From positions 310,001-374,000 of the forward strand of contig VZRS01007670.1 of the NCBI GenBank assembly GCA_013398055.1: a stretch of 64,000 bases of DNA. The letters run 5' to 3'. Source of the stretch: Ifrita kowaldi (lineage: Eukaryota; Chordata; Aves; Passeriformes; Cinclosomatidae). Position 1 is the first letter of the stretch; every line of letters starts with the position of its first letter. The notes under the pieces were generated by a model. The model ran no database searches. It was not told the origin of the DNA and saw nothing but the letters and a program-made list of their open reading frames with translations. The position numbers were made by a program, and so were the translations under genes. This document shows positions 1 to 11,312 of this stretch, one piece after another.

Positions 1-1735
1 TTGTGTGGTGTAGAGTAAAAATATTTGACATATAATCATCTGTTGAGATCTAAGTATCTGAGAAATTTTCCATTAGAAACTGTCATTATTTGGCATGTTA
101 AAGTAAGTATGCAATAAAAAAAATAAGTATTATTGTTTGGGAAGAAAAAGGAAGGAAATTCTTCTGTTTAAACCAGGAGAGCTGTTATTTCACTTGCTGT
201 TCTCTTTCATGGACATTCAGTTTGCTGACTCACTGTAAATTGACTCAGCTGAGACAGTTTGGAAAGTTCATATGCTTAGTTTTGGTAAAGCTAACACATG
301 AGTCAACAGTTGTAGATTCAGGGTTTCCCATTTGTAAGAACTAATAGAGCAGATGGTCTGGTATCAATCTATTTCTAGTGGCTCTTTTTACAAAAGTACA
401 CTGTATTGGACTAGAGCAATATTTCTTGATCATATGTGGATTTCCTAAATTGCATTGTATTTTAGATTTGGGGTTAGATTTGACCTGGGTCATCTGTTGA
501 AGACATAATGGTACTTAGCATCCAATGCCAGTTATTATAAGTCTGTTTGATCTTACTGTATAGAAGGCTTCAGCTGAATACCTGTTTAGTGGCAGAGAAG
601 GGCTAATTTCGTCTTGCATTCTTTTATTTGGTAACATTCAAGAAAAGTATTTAGGCACGTTGCCTTCTGCCTGAAAATACTGAAATTAATTTATATGGCC
701 ATTTATCCTGTTCAACAAGAACATGTGGGGTTTTGATTAGCTACAGAAAAGCACAGTCTGTATGGAGTGCCTGATGGCTGTAGTTTTCTTTAGACAGGCT
801 CATAAATTTTGACTCTTCTTAGAGAGAAAGTGAACTAACACCTGTTGCAGTGTCACATGTTCAGCTATGTGAGCTTTATAACTACTGATTATTGAAATGT
901 TTACAGTCCTAGAAAAAATCCTAAATGTTAAAGTACTAGAAAAAAATTAATATTTGCTTCTTATTGTACCTACCACTTTATAGTTCTTCCCTTGCTAACT
1001 TTCCATACTTTTTTGGTCATTTTAATAAATTGTTCAGATATATTGGATTAAGAATGTGTCCTTAGGTAACAACTACTGCAATCAGTCACTATTCTCTTTG
1101 TTCTTCAGTACAGAGATAAGCCCTTTTATTCCACCACTATCACATTTCTCTTTACTGTGGAGCAGGAGCCAGACACTGAATATATCTGTAGCACGGGACA
1201 TATCAACCCTGCAAATGTCACAGAGCACTTTCCCAACATGATGTAAGTTTTGTATTTTGGCAACAGAAAGACATTTCCTATACTCCTCTTGTTGGTGTCC
1301 CGATAAACCTAGACAGGAAATAGGTCACATGGACTGGGTGGAACATGGAGTCATGTTGTAAGAGCGTTAAGTTTAGATTCAGCTGGAACAGTCTGAGCTA
1401 CTTACGCTGTTCCTGATTTTCTGCTCTCTTACAACATCCACACTAAACATATTTATTTTACTTGCTTATGTACGCACTCTTGCTTAGAAGTGTTATCATT
1501 TTTTGTATGTCTGAATTACAAAGCAGCGTATGCCTCAAAAGTGGCTAAAGTAGTTGGCTTCACTTAGTAGCTGAAACTGTGTTTAAATTCCTTTTAAATC
1601 TGAATCTGTCTTCCTTCCCACCACCAAAGGTGATTTGGAAATTGAGAAGAAAACCACATATGGAACAAAAGTGGTTGTTGCATTATAATGAAGAAAAAAA
1701 AATTGGTTTACCTGTTACCAGAATAATTAAAAGCA
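1..1735. other. Non-coding stretch, nothing recognised
   Basis: This is AT-rich unique-looking sequence. The longest open frame that lies fully inside it is about 61 codons (1056-1241) and has no recognisable domain. I see no repeat consensus, RNA gene or CpG-rich promoter. A frame at 1579-1815 runs into the neighbouring LTR and is not a gene. Confidence 0.6.
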
Positions 1736-2330
1736 TGTTGTGGTTTAACCCCAGCAGGCAGCTCAGCCCCACACAGTCACTTGATCACTCCCCCACAGTG
1801 GGATGGGGGAGGTGAATCAGAAGGGTTAAAGTGAGAAAACTCGTAGGTTGGGATAAATTCAGTTTCATAGGAAAGCAAAAGCCACTCACACAAGCAAAGC
1901 AAGTCAAGAAATTAGTTCACCAAGTCCTGTGGGTGGGCAGGTGTTCAGCCATCTCCAGGCAAGCAGGGCTCCATCATGCGTAGCATGGGACTTCGGAAGA
2001 CAAGTGTCATCACTCTGAATGTCCCCCTTTCCTTCTTCTACCCACAGCTTCATATGCTGAGCATGACATTATGTTGTATGGAAGACCCCTTCAGTCAGTT
2101 TGGGGTCAGCTGTCCCAGCCGTGTCCCCTCCCAACTTCTTGTGTACCCCCAGCCTCTTTGGTGGGGTGGGTTGACGTGAGAAGCGGAGGTCTTGAGACTG
2201 TGCAAGCACCGATCGGAAATATGTAAGGCAGGTGGGTGTTATCAACAGTGTTTTGGTCAGAAATCTAGAACATAGCACCATACGGTCTACTATGAAGACA
2301 ATTAACTCTATCCCAGCCAAAATGTATACA
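1736..2330 (+). mobile_element. Solo LTR of an avian endogenous retrovirus
   Basis: The block starts TGTTGTGGTTTAACCCCAGC and ends in ...TACA, giving the TG...CA termini of a retroviral LTR, with a length of about 595 bp. Internal stretches such as GTGGGATGGGGGAGG (about 1798-1812), TGCTGAGCATGACATTATG (2055-2073), GGGGTCAGCTGTCCCAGC (2101-2118) and AATTAACTCTATCCCAGCC (2300-2318) match, from memory, an LTR family found repeatedly in neoavian genomes. No gag, pol or env sequence adjoins either end, so it is read as a solo LTR left by recombination between two LTRs. A CATATG-type TATA-like site lies near 2050, which suggests plus orientation, but orientation is not proven. I could not find a clean target-site duplication. 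The family name is not assigned. Open frames at 1976-2179 (+) and 2069-2320 (-) are only translations of the LTR. Confidence 0.82.
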
Positions 2331-2860
2331 AAATTAAATTCAGGTTATTGCTTATCTCATTTATTTCTTGAAGACAATGTAATCTTCATATAAATGCATA
2401 ACATAATAGTTTCAAAACCACTGTTTGTTCTTGGATCTAGTGATGTACATTTCAGGAAAGATCACTAATGTCCAAGTTATTATCCTCATGGAATGAAAGA
2501 GAAAAAAAGACATTTTTGTTTAATATTTTTTCCTTCACATTTTGAATGAAAAAAATTAAATTTCCATATAAATATGTAGTTTCTGTTATAAACTGTGACT
2601 GCTTTTCTGAGGCTGTAATATATTTCCTTGGGTCAGTTAAAGACAAGATTAGATATAGCATAGCTCAGCTTTAGTTTTTTGTCATTTTTTACTGGTAGCG
2701 AGTTCATCTCACTGCTTGTGTTTCCATGCAACCATATGTCTCTCTGAAGTCACATTTCACTTTTTGTTGAATAAAGTCCTTCTGATTTCCTCTCATCAGT
2801 TGTAGGACTCATAAGTGCGGTGCAAGTGTCATGTAGTTAGACCAAGAATATCATATATTT
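2331..2860. other. Non-coding stretch, nothing recognised
   Basis: This AT-rich sequence lies between the LTR and a short tandem repeat. It contains only one frame of about 69 codons on the minus strand (2452-2661), with no recognisable features. Confidence 0.5.
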
Positions 2861-2940
2861 AGAACTTATCAGCATAATTGTCTGTTTTGTTTCGTTGGTC
2901 AGAACTTATCAGCACAATTGTGTGTTTTGTTTTGTCATTC
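2861..2940. repeat. Two-copy 40-bp tandem repeat
   Basis: Two adjacent 40-bp units occupy 2861-2900 and 2901-2940. Both begin AGAACTTATCAGCA and continue with AATTG and TGTTTTGTTT-type sequence. By eye they differ at about 6 of 40 positions, so this is an old local duplication and not an active microsatellite. The 141-codon frame at 2878-3303 starts inside it and is treated as chance. Confidence 0.85.
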
Positions 2941-4080
2941 ACTTTCCTTTATAGTGTTTACATGCTGAGAATTTTCTTCCTGGCTTTCTGGAAAAATGCC
3001 AGACTCCAAGGAAGTTTCTCTTCCTCTTCCTTTTTACCTTCTTACTCAAATGCTCTTGTGTATTCAGCAAGAGGATGCCAGCTGCATGAATTCAAGCAGC
3101 AGAGAGTGCAGGAGAAGACAATTTTAGTGCAACTGACTGCTTTCTGTGGTGTTGCACGTTGCTTATTGGAACCTGTTGTTCATGTGCTGGCTAACATTGT
3201 AAAGTGTGGCAGTGTGAGATGGACAGCTATTGAACACCAACAATTTAGAATTCTGGGAAAAAAGCATGTAATGCGTTTTGTTGGTTTTTCTTTTTTTGTT
3301 TGACAATGTGAGAAAGGGCAGTTTTCTGGCCATTTTAACAGCCATTTACAATCATTTAGTTTAGTGTCTGTGGAAATGCATAGTGCAGCTCACCTATGGC
3401 ATGAAAGCCTTTCAGTGCCTGAGCGTTAGTGTTGAGCTGTCCTGCCTTATGTAAGCCAAATGTGTTCGAAATGGAGCCGCTTGCAGAAATCTTGTCTCTG
3501 GAGAGATGTGCCAGGACAGGGGCATATTGGTTTTGACTTCAGAACTTGTAACCATTTTTCCTAGCTGGATTAAATATTACTAATGGCAGCAGTTCTACAG
3601 GGAAACACAAGTGAACATTCTGTAGATAACAGTACAGGAGGGAGAGAATATATCTTCTCCATGCCTGTTGTTTTCAAAGTCTAGTCTTAGAAAATTAAAG
3701 GACAGGAGAAAAATAAATTATTAATACTGCTCATGAAATTTTAAACGTACAAACATATCTTGAAATATAGTAGCAGCAGGGTGATAAACCCACACCCTTT
3801 CCACTTTTTTCAGTAGTGGACATGTTTGTGCAACAGCACTCAAGCACAGCTTCTTACTGCAGGTGCTTTTACCATTTTGGGAGTTCAGTGCCCTTGTTTT
3901 GTTAGCCTCAGCAGTTTGAAAGTGTTGGCTCACCCGCAGTGCTTGCAAATATATCACTGTCCATGCTGCCTTTGCTTTTTGTATTTACTGGTCTCTTATG
4001 CTTCAGGGTTTCCGATGCCCTTGAGAAGCTGTGATCATTTTTTACATCTGAAAGAGTGCCAATTCATTTATTAAGACAGA
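2941..4080. other. Non-coding stretch, nothing firm
   Basis: This stretch is covered in part by a 141-codon plus-strand frame (2878-3303). The translated product is rich in Ser, Phe and Val, has one hydrophobic stretch near its start and matches no family I know. No Kozak-like context, splice pattern or neighbouring exon supports it. Confidence 0.45.
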
Positions 4081-4460
4081 GTCTGTGAGGCCCGGATAAA
4101 TTTATTCTATCTAACATTTAATAAAACATTAAATTAAAAATGTGACTTATGCAGTGACATACTCAGCATTATCCTTCCAAGGTTTATATTTGAGTGTTGC
4201 AGGGCCCCACCTCTCCAGAAGGTAACGTGCTATCAATCTAGCTCTAAGGTGACAAGGCCACTGATGTTTTTCTGTGGTGGTTATTTAATAATTAATTTTT
4301 CATTGCTAGTCTGTTCAATAAATGGATTGCAACATTTAAGACCAGTTTAATAGGTTTACAGGTCTCTTATAAATTCCAACAATGATAATAGTTAATAGGA
4401 GAATAATGAATTTGCGCTCAAAGGTCTCAAGATCAATCAAGCAAATTAAATCTGGCCTAG
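4081..4460. promoter_or_regulatory. Candidate conserved non-coding element
   Basis: This is unique, non-coding, AT-rich sequence with dense homeodomain-type cores: TAATAATTAATT at 4287-4298 and AATAATGAATTTGCG around 4402-4416, followed by CTCAAAGGTCTCAAG and AATCAATCAA up to 4440. It is free of recognisable repeats and keeps a few CpGs. This texture resembles vertebrate developmental enhancers, but the call is an inference from sequence character with no alignment behind it. Confidence 0.3.
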
Positions 4461-6253
4461 GCTGTGGCTGCTGGAGTGGCTTTTTGTTTGTTTGTGTGTT
4501 TTTTTGTGGATTTTTTTTTTTTTAACTATAAAACATACCCTGTATGGATAACCCTATCTGGTGATTTTTTGAATTTCTTACTGTTTCACTTGTCATATTA
4601 ATTTAAATCTTTAATCTGAGGACGCGGAAAGCATATGAAGTGGCATATTAAATCAATATTATGTTGCAAACAATGTCTCTGAAGAGGGTGCCATTGTGTA
4701 GGGGAATGCAATAACAGGAATAATAAAAAGAAATTGTGTTTTGATCTTCCCACGTATGTTATTGCAATGCTGTTTACCCATTTTAAAAAACATATACCTC
4801 TGCTTGTAAAGGTAAAATCTTTCTTTATCACATACTCAAAATACAAAGTAAAAAAAAAAAAAAAGTCCAGATGGGGAAGCCTTGCCAGTTACTATGAGGA
4901 TTCGAGAGCATCAGTCCTACAAAGAAGGAGTCTATTGCTTAGCAGGGGTTTGCTTGGCATTTAAAATAGATGGCTCTTGGGCTGGTTAGAGTCCATGGTA
5001 GTCAGCGATAACCTCATTAAGAAAGTTAATAAAGGAGGAAGGTGCATTTTGTTTATCTTCTTACTTTACGTCTCACTGAGAGCCTGGTTTTCCACTTTTT
5101 TTCAAACTTTTCTGTGTAATCACTTGAACTGGGTTGATTCTGTCATTTCACAGCCGTTTACACAGCTCTTTACTATTGCACACACAGTACACTGGAAAGG
5201 GACTGAAAGCGCTGTTATTCATTCCTGGCTCTGAAACTATCTTGCTGAACATCCATTCACTTCATTATCCATTTTGTGCATTTGTAAAATACAACCCAAG
5301 TTGATGACCTCAGTAAAATGTACGGATTAAAAATCCTGGGTAAGAACACAGTATGTGAGATTCACAACAGTAGGAAATTGGGGCATTCATTTTTCCAGAG
5401 TTCTGGGATCTGACTTAAGATCTTTTCTTACCAGTTCTTTTTTTTAGTTATTCTGATTGGACAGGACATTGTCAAAAACTTTTTGATATAACCTGAAAAA
5501 CAAGTGGAGAGGAGAGAGAACTCCACACAACAACCACATCTATTGTAATCTAGATTCTAAAGAAAACAACCTTGGGTAAGACTGCAAATCGAAACCAACC
5601 CCAAGCAACCAATACTTCACGTGGCACATCAAGATATTTCCTTAGCCTTCCTTGTTCTTGACATAAACCTAGACTACCACCTCTCAAGCTTGCAGACAGC
5701 TATGTAGCAAGTAAACATTGCCTGAGCAGCAGTAAGCTATGGCTGCTGCTCCAGTTTCTTTCTGAGCAACTTCTAGAGAGACCATAGGTTGTGTACCTGT
5801 ATGAAGGTGGAGAAAAGGGCTTGGGAAAAGAAGTTTTTCTGGTTATTGCAGGTAGAAAGAAAATGAACCTGGAATGTTATGTTGTGCTACTAAACTGTAA
5901 GAGTAAGAGGAAAAAAATGTAAGAGGAAAACTTGGGCATGAGGGTAACATAAGATGATGAAAAGAGGAGAAAAGCTGGTAAGCCTCCATTGCTACAAGAG
6001 TTAATTATTTAGCCTTGATTAGTGAGGACGTCGTATATTTAGGATAGGTACTACCTATCATTAACTGGTAGTAGCCTGTTTCCAGTTTGGGTAGTACCTG
6101 ATTAATAGTTGCTATCAATGTTGGTGTCTATCCTGACAAAAGCGTACTGTAAGCTGATCAGGTGCTGTAAACTGGATTTTTCATGCTGCAACCTATCAGA
6201 GTCATCTGCTGTTATTGCAGTATTTGCCATTTTCAAATTTGGATTCACAATAA
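4461..6253. other. Non-coding stretch, nothing recognised
   Basis: The stretch includes short T-runs near 4511-4523 and an A-run at 4850-4864. Open frames reach at most about 85 codons (4977-5234), with no recognisable domain. I see no repeat consensus. Confidence 0.5.
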
Positions 6254-6416
6254 TAGAATCATGCAGTAGTTGGGGTTGGAAGGAACCTTTAAAGGTCATC
6301 AAGTACAACCCCCTGCAACGAGCAGGGACATCTTCAATTAGAACAAGTTGCTCAGAGCCCTGTCCAAGCTGACCTTGAATGTTTCCAGGGCATCTATAAC
6401 CTCTCTGGGCAATCTG
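6254..6416 (-). mobile_element. CR1 LINE, 5'-truncated 3' tail
   Basis: The plus strand reads AGAATCAT (6255-6262), then GGTTGGAAGGAACCTTTAAA (from about 6275), a CCCCCTGC/GCAGGGACA segment, a GTTGCTCAGAGCCC segment, a GACCTTGAATGTTTCCAGGG segment and ACCTCTCTGGGCAA. In this order they form the reverse complement of the avian CR1 3' end. CR1 is a non-LTR retrotransposon that copies itself by target-primed reverse transcription and usually leaves short 5'-truncated copies; only about 160 bp remain here. The 173-codon minus-strand frame at 6102-6623, the longest in the window, simply reads through this tail and its flanks and is not a gene. Confidence 0.92.
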
Positions 6417-8474
6417 TGAGTACTTATCTTGTGATAGGAGACATTGGTGACCCTTTTCTGCACACAGTTTTTGCCAGTCAGTGGCTGGCAGGGACCATTT
6501 TTCCCAATGGTGAGCAGTCATCACTGAGAAGCAATGGGCACTGACCAGTGAATGCAAATTGGTCTTTCTGCATAGCAGCTCACCAGCAGGGTATAGTCTG
6601 CGTAGGCTCTTATTTTGGGGCAAGGAGATGCAGAAAGCAGTAACTGCTTCCTGCCAGCTATAGGTCTGTAATTAGTTTCTGCAGTGACTTTGTGATTCAC
6701 AGTAGGTGATGAACAGCGATAGTTTACTGATAGTGAAGTACATAGTGACTTCAGATAAAAAGCCTGGGGCTGAGGAGAGAGAAGATGGGAAATGTAGTAG
6801 GCAAATGGAGTTACTGTGGCTAGAAGAGAGAATCAGGTAGCAATTTTTTTTTTTTTTTATTTAGTAAGACAGAAGATGTAAAAAACAAGATTTTGAAGTA
6901 GGAGAGAAGAAAGGAGATAGAAAGAGGGTTTACAGCATTACAGAATGGAAATTCTAAATTGAAATTTTAAGTGGCTCACCCCTTCCTTTTCCTCATGAAC
7001 TCTCCTTTAGTCTAACAAATGTCTTGATACTGCTGTGGCTGAAATCCACTTAATTTAGTCTCTGAATACCCATGCAATTTCAGTGAAGTCATTCCTGAAA
7101 CATAGTGGGAGATTCAAATTCAGTTCATATGGGCCTACAGATCAGTCACTAAATCCCAAGAAATGCTATTTTCTAAAGGGTGGGAGGAGCTTTGGTGGGT
7201 GGGTTGACTGAAGATAAGCATTAAGAATAGATATGATAATGAGATTTGTCCTTGATGTACAATAAGTGCACAGAAAGAATAGCAACAGCAAACCTATGAA
7301 GTTGGAAGTATATAGGGGGGAATCAGAACATTTAGAGACTATTCTCTCTCATAGAAACAGTAGGAAAATGTATTAAAATAGTACCTTACTGATGGCTCCA
7401 TATAGACAAATGGAAGGAAATAGTAATTTATTTACTGTTTTTTTTTTTACTTTATTTTATGAGTTTAGCAATAACACTACAAACACTGCAGCGATGCAGA
7501 ATGATAATGTCTGCATGAATTAGTGACCCTTTAAATTCATCCTGATGCTACAGAAGTCAGGCAGGCATTTATTGCACTGGTCCTTACTATTGAAGAGAAT
7601 TGCACTTGATGTGTAAAATATCCTTTTTTGGCTTACAATAAATTTTGAAGAGGGAATGACTGGAAATACAAGAAATTTTATTTCCTTACCTGTTAGAAGT
7701 TCAATGAAATAACTCTTAAGAAATCAGCAAGGTGTGAGTTTTATTTAAATTGCACACTTGCTTCATTCCTATTCTCTAGGTATGTAACTCATATATAAAA
7801 TCAACATTATCTCAATTACAATGTCATCACCTTTAACTCTTCTTCTCGTGGAGCTAGTTATTTCTATGAATTTGGGAGTGAAAAATCCTGTTCCTTGCAC
7901 TATGCCCAGCGGTTCTTTGGGTTGGGCAGAGTGCAAAGATCTGAGCAGGAAACTTCGCTGCTATGTACTGAGAATTCTTCTTTAACCTATCCAAAGTACA
8001 TTTTGTATTTTCTGTAGTGTTTTCAGCCTGATATAATTGTGACCTTCTAGAAATTGGTGTTAATATTCATTCATTTAGGGTATGGAATCTTATGTCACTC
8101 CTTAAATACCTCCTATGGTTAAACATGCTATTTAAAAGCCTGGACTTGTTAATAAAGTATGGTATGTGAGATGTCAGTTCACTCTATTTTAGGCTTATGA
8201 AAAATACCATTTCAGCTCTACAGTTTTGTAAAATTTGAAAAATGTTGACTTAAAGACAATCACCACATATTTCTGCAGAGAATGCTTTGAAGACATTTGC
8301 TTTTAGAAAAATATCAGGTTTTAGGCAGACAAAATAACTCTTCCAACTCCATCTAAATTATTTCTTCTGTGCTAGTGCTACTTTCAGAGGACTCTGGAGG
8401 TGTTTAAATGTCCACATAATAAAATTGATGTGGGTTATTGGTGCCTCACTTTAAACTTGGGATCAACACAGCAC
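6417..8474. other. Non-coding stretch, nothing recognised
   Basis: This AT-rich sequence has a T-run near 6845-6859 and another at 7439-7449. Apart from the 5' part of the 173-codon frame that crosses the CR1 tail, it has no frame that I would defend. Homology to CR1 stops near 6416. Confidence 0.5.
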
Positions 8475-8556
8475 TTTTTCTTTTTTTTTCTTCTTTTTTT
8501 TTTTTTTTTTTTTAATGGTTTTCCAAATAAAATTGGGAAGATTTTTAGGTTTTTGT
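8475..8556. repeat. Left copy of a gap-flanking duplicated segment (poly-T plus tail)
   Basis: A long T-rich run (8475-8513) is followed by AATGGTTTTCCAAATAAAAT and a further 23 bases up to the gap. The right flank of the gap carries the same arrangement: a T-run, then AATGGATTTCCAAATAAAAT. The 43-base tails differ at about 7 positions by eye. This may be a real local duplication or a false duplication of one poly-T locus by the assembler. Confidence 0.85.
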
Positions 8557-8592
8557 NNNNNNNNNNNNNNNNNNNNNNNNNNNNNNNNNNNN
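8557..8592. other. Assembly gap (36 N)
   Basis: A run of 36 undetermined bases sits directly between two copies of a poly-T-containing segment. The true distance and content are unknown. The open frame called across it (8400-8621) is an artefact of translating N and poly-T. Confidence 0.99.
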
Positions 8593-8662
8593 CCTCCTTT
8601 TTTTTTTTTTTTTTTTTTTAATGGATTTCCAAATAAAATGTGGTAGATTGTTAGGCTTTTGC
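8593..8662. repeat. Right copy of a gap-flanking duplicated segment
   Basis: CCTCC and a T-run (to 8619) are followed by a 43-base tail (8620-8662) that matches the left copy at about 36 of 43 positions. The sequence then continues into normal unique DNA, so this copy is the better candidate for the authentic locus. Confidence 0.85.
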
Positions 8663-9437
8663 TTACTGACTGAATTCCTTAATTTTCAGGCAATGCCATG
8701 GTGGATCAGAGTGGTCGTCCCTCAGGGTACTTTTTTAACAGTAGACAGCATCAGAGGGAAATTCAGTGAACAATGAAAAGCTCCAAAATGAAAACGTAGC
8801 AGCATTTCCACTGAACCATTTCCACCGGAAAGCTTACTTTATTAAAAAAAAAAATTAAAAAAAAATATATATACTTTCCAGTGTAGCAGTCAATGGTCTT
8901 CTTATTCATATAAATACCTAAAGCTCCTTAGAATCCAGCTGGACTCTTAGCTTCAGTGACGTCTTGAAGGAATATGATAAAACATGCTTCCCAATGGCAA
9001 CTTTCTCCTTTCCTGGGAATAAGCTACTTGTTATTATGAGAAGGTAGTCACTGTGGTCTTCTGGCTCTGACAGACCTGATCAAATAACTTCCTACCAGAA
9101 GTGGCCAGCTTCTTATTCCCTGGGACAGAAAAAATGTGTTTCTTCCTCCCCACTCTATTAATAGTGTGTAGATTCTAATGGATTGGTATTGAGGAATTGA
9201 ATTCATACCTGCAGAAAGCACTAGCTCAGGCTTGATTCAGTCAGCCATATACATCATTTATGGACCACGGGCAGACTCAGGGCAATTCTTCTTTAAAAAT
9301 AAGTAAGAAAGTATGATATGAACTCTGTATACATCCACATCAGACATATAACAGGTGGGTTGAAATAAAAGTAATTTAGAAAAAAGATTAGTGTTCCTTT
9401 CAGGAATATGCAGATTAATGAAGTAATTAGGACAGAG
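8663..9437. other. Non-coding stretch, nothing recognised
   Basis: This is unique AT-rich sequence with an A-rich run and a short TA run near 8844-8872. No open frame of interest and no repeat consensus was recognised. Confidence 0.5.
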
Positions 9438-9527
9438 GGCCAGATCCTCAGGGCGCTGTAAATCATCATCACTTAGCTGAAGTTACTGAAGCTATGCTGA
9501 TTTATAACACCTACAGAATTGATCCAG
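9438..9527. repeat. Degenerate palindromic interspersed repeat (old, MITE-like)
   Basis: The left end reads GGCCAGATCCTCAG, followed by GCTGTAAATCATCATC. The right end reads GCTATGCTGATTTATAACAC and then GAATTGATCCAG, which is roughly the reverse complement of the left end. The centre, CTTAGCTGAAGTTACTGAAG, matches the middle of the same unit. The whole 90 bp fits, from memory, a palindromic repeat that is abundant in turtles and crocodilians (arms CCAGATCCTCAG...TGTAAATCAG). It would be an old amniote repeat relic. I do not assign a family name. Confidence 0.6.
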
Positions 9528-11185
9528 TAGCAAATCCTTAGTGATAATGTTGGTGTTTTCTCCTGGTAATGGAGCTGCAGGCATCCAGGATGACAGTTGG
9601 TTTGAGGGGCAAGTTCAGAACAGAATACAGATAAAAGACAACATGCATATTTAGAGCATGTGGGGAGCTTAAGACTGCAGAAGACCTTCTGGAGTTTCTG
9701 TGTTCAGTTCCTTTTTACTGTTGCAAACAATGACATCTTATCATGCCGTTCAAATTTTTTCTTAGAAACAAAGTGGTTGGTTGAGGCAGGATGGTATTTT
9801 AAGCACAGAATTACTCTGAAAAACAGATTGAATGGAACTTTTATCACATGCTGCCCTCTGGTTTCTTTTATGATCACTCTTTCATCTTTCATTTGAAAAA
9901 GGAAGGAAACTGTAGATTAGAAAGGTGGTGGTGGGGGCTGTGCTGTGTGTTTGTGGCTGTGGGATCGATATAGATGGCCTATGTTTCTAGAACAAGTAGC
10001 ATTGAGGAACATGATAGAAAGGCACTACAACCAGTAGGTTGACTTGGTGCTTTGTAGTGCAGCACGAAGCTTCACTTAACCTACTACCTGAGGTATCTGT
10101 TCATCTGGGAATGGTTGGCACACCCCAGTTCCCTGCGCTGTGTCTACTGAGAGAAGAGTTTGGTCTGACTAATCTTTAGTGCTGGCAGCAATATGCAAAG
10201 CCAGAAGGACAACAGCTTGGCTTACGGGTAGCATGCTGAGTTTGCAAAGACCAGATAGATTGAAAGACTGTCTATTGACTTGTAAATTCAGGAAATTTGA
10301 TAGTGAATCCTGTGGTGTACTGAAAATGCAAAAGTGTTCTGTACTGTTTATGAATGCAGTTTACAGAATAGGATTACACTTTAGATGAAAATCAGCTTTT
10401 TATGCAGAAGTTCTGAATAAACTCTGAAAATTTTTGATTAGTAATGAAGTGTAACCTCAGCTCCACAAACAGTTGAAATTGTGTGTCGTTGTTTTTAGCT
10501 AGAGATTTTTGCTTGCTTCAGTTACCAGAGGAGTGCATATGTGACTGTGTGGTGTACAGGGGGGAAGATGTGAGAGAAGGAGAGAGAGGAGGGCTTTTTT
10601 GATCTTCCAAAATGCAGTTCCTGATTACTGACAGAGAAGATAGCATGGATGAGCATTTGGTGTTCATTCCCTAAACTCACTATCTTTTATTTGAATTTAT
10701 CAAAATTTCCATATGTCCAGAGAACAATGAAAATGAACATTTTGCTGAGAAATGTGTTATGATATTTCTAGATGTATTTTTTTTTTCTGACTACCTTTGA
10801 GAGTCTCTGATGTTTTCCAAATTCAGTTAAGGTACCATCAAATCTTTGCAAGGCAATATATACAGAAATTGACTGTCATGAAACACCAATGAAAGTTATC
10901 AAGCTTGTTGTCTTTCCAAACTCACATGTTCTTATTTTCCTTATCAAATACAGCATATTGTGAATGAGAGCTGCTTTATTTATTCAACTAAATTGTTTTG
11001 AAACAATAAGAATAACAAAAGATATCCATGAGTGTTTTGCTGGAAAACTATTGTTTGCTCCTCCTAAGAAAACATCGGCTCTCATGCAGCTAAATCTGGA
11101 GCTAAATCACATTAACATTAAATAAATATTAAGAAATAGCCTGCCTATAGTGAACAGATTAAAATATCTTCATATTTAACTGGTG
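9528..11185. other. Non-coding stretch, nothing recognised
   Basis: Frames of 78 codons (9660-9896) and 69 codons (10179-10388) have no recognisable domain. A T-run lies near 10767-10776. No interspersed repeat was recognised. Confidence 0.5.
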
Positions 11186-11312
11186 AGTTTTGGTTTCAGG
11201 TTTTGTGGTTTCAGGGTTTTTTGCTTGTTTTGTTTCTTTGGGTTTTTTTAGAGGGGAAAGGTGTTTTTGCTGTTTGTTGTTGGTTTTTTCTTGCTTCGTT
11301 TTTAGAAACAGG
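11186..11312 (+). repeat. T/G-rich low-complexity tract
   Basis: The plus strand is made mostly of GTTTT, GGGTTTTTT and GTTTGTTGTTGG words. The overlapping frames at 11190-11462 and 11203-11415, with Phe/Val/Gly-rich translations, are by-products of this composition. Confidence 0.75.

Noticed and set aside
2878..3303. 141-codon plus-strand frame
   Set aside because: It starts inside a tandem repeat and has no domain.
6102..6623. Longest open frame (173 codons, minus strand)
   Set aside because: It reads through a CR1 tail and its flanks; the translated CR1 part is the well-known spurious product of the 3' tail, and nothing else matches a family.
8400..8621. Open frame across the N run
   Set aside because: It is an artefact of translating N and poly-T.
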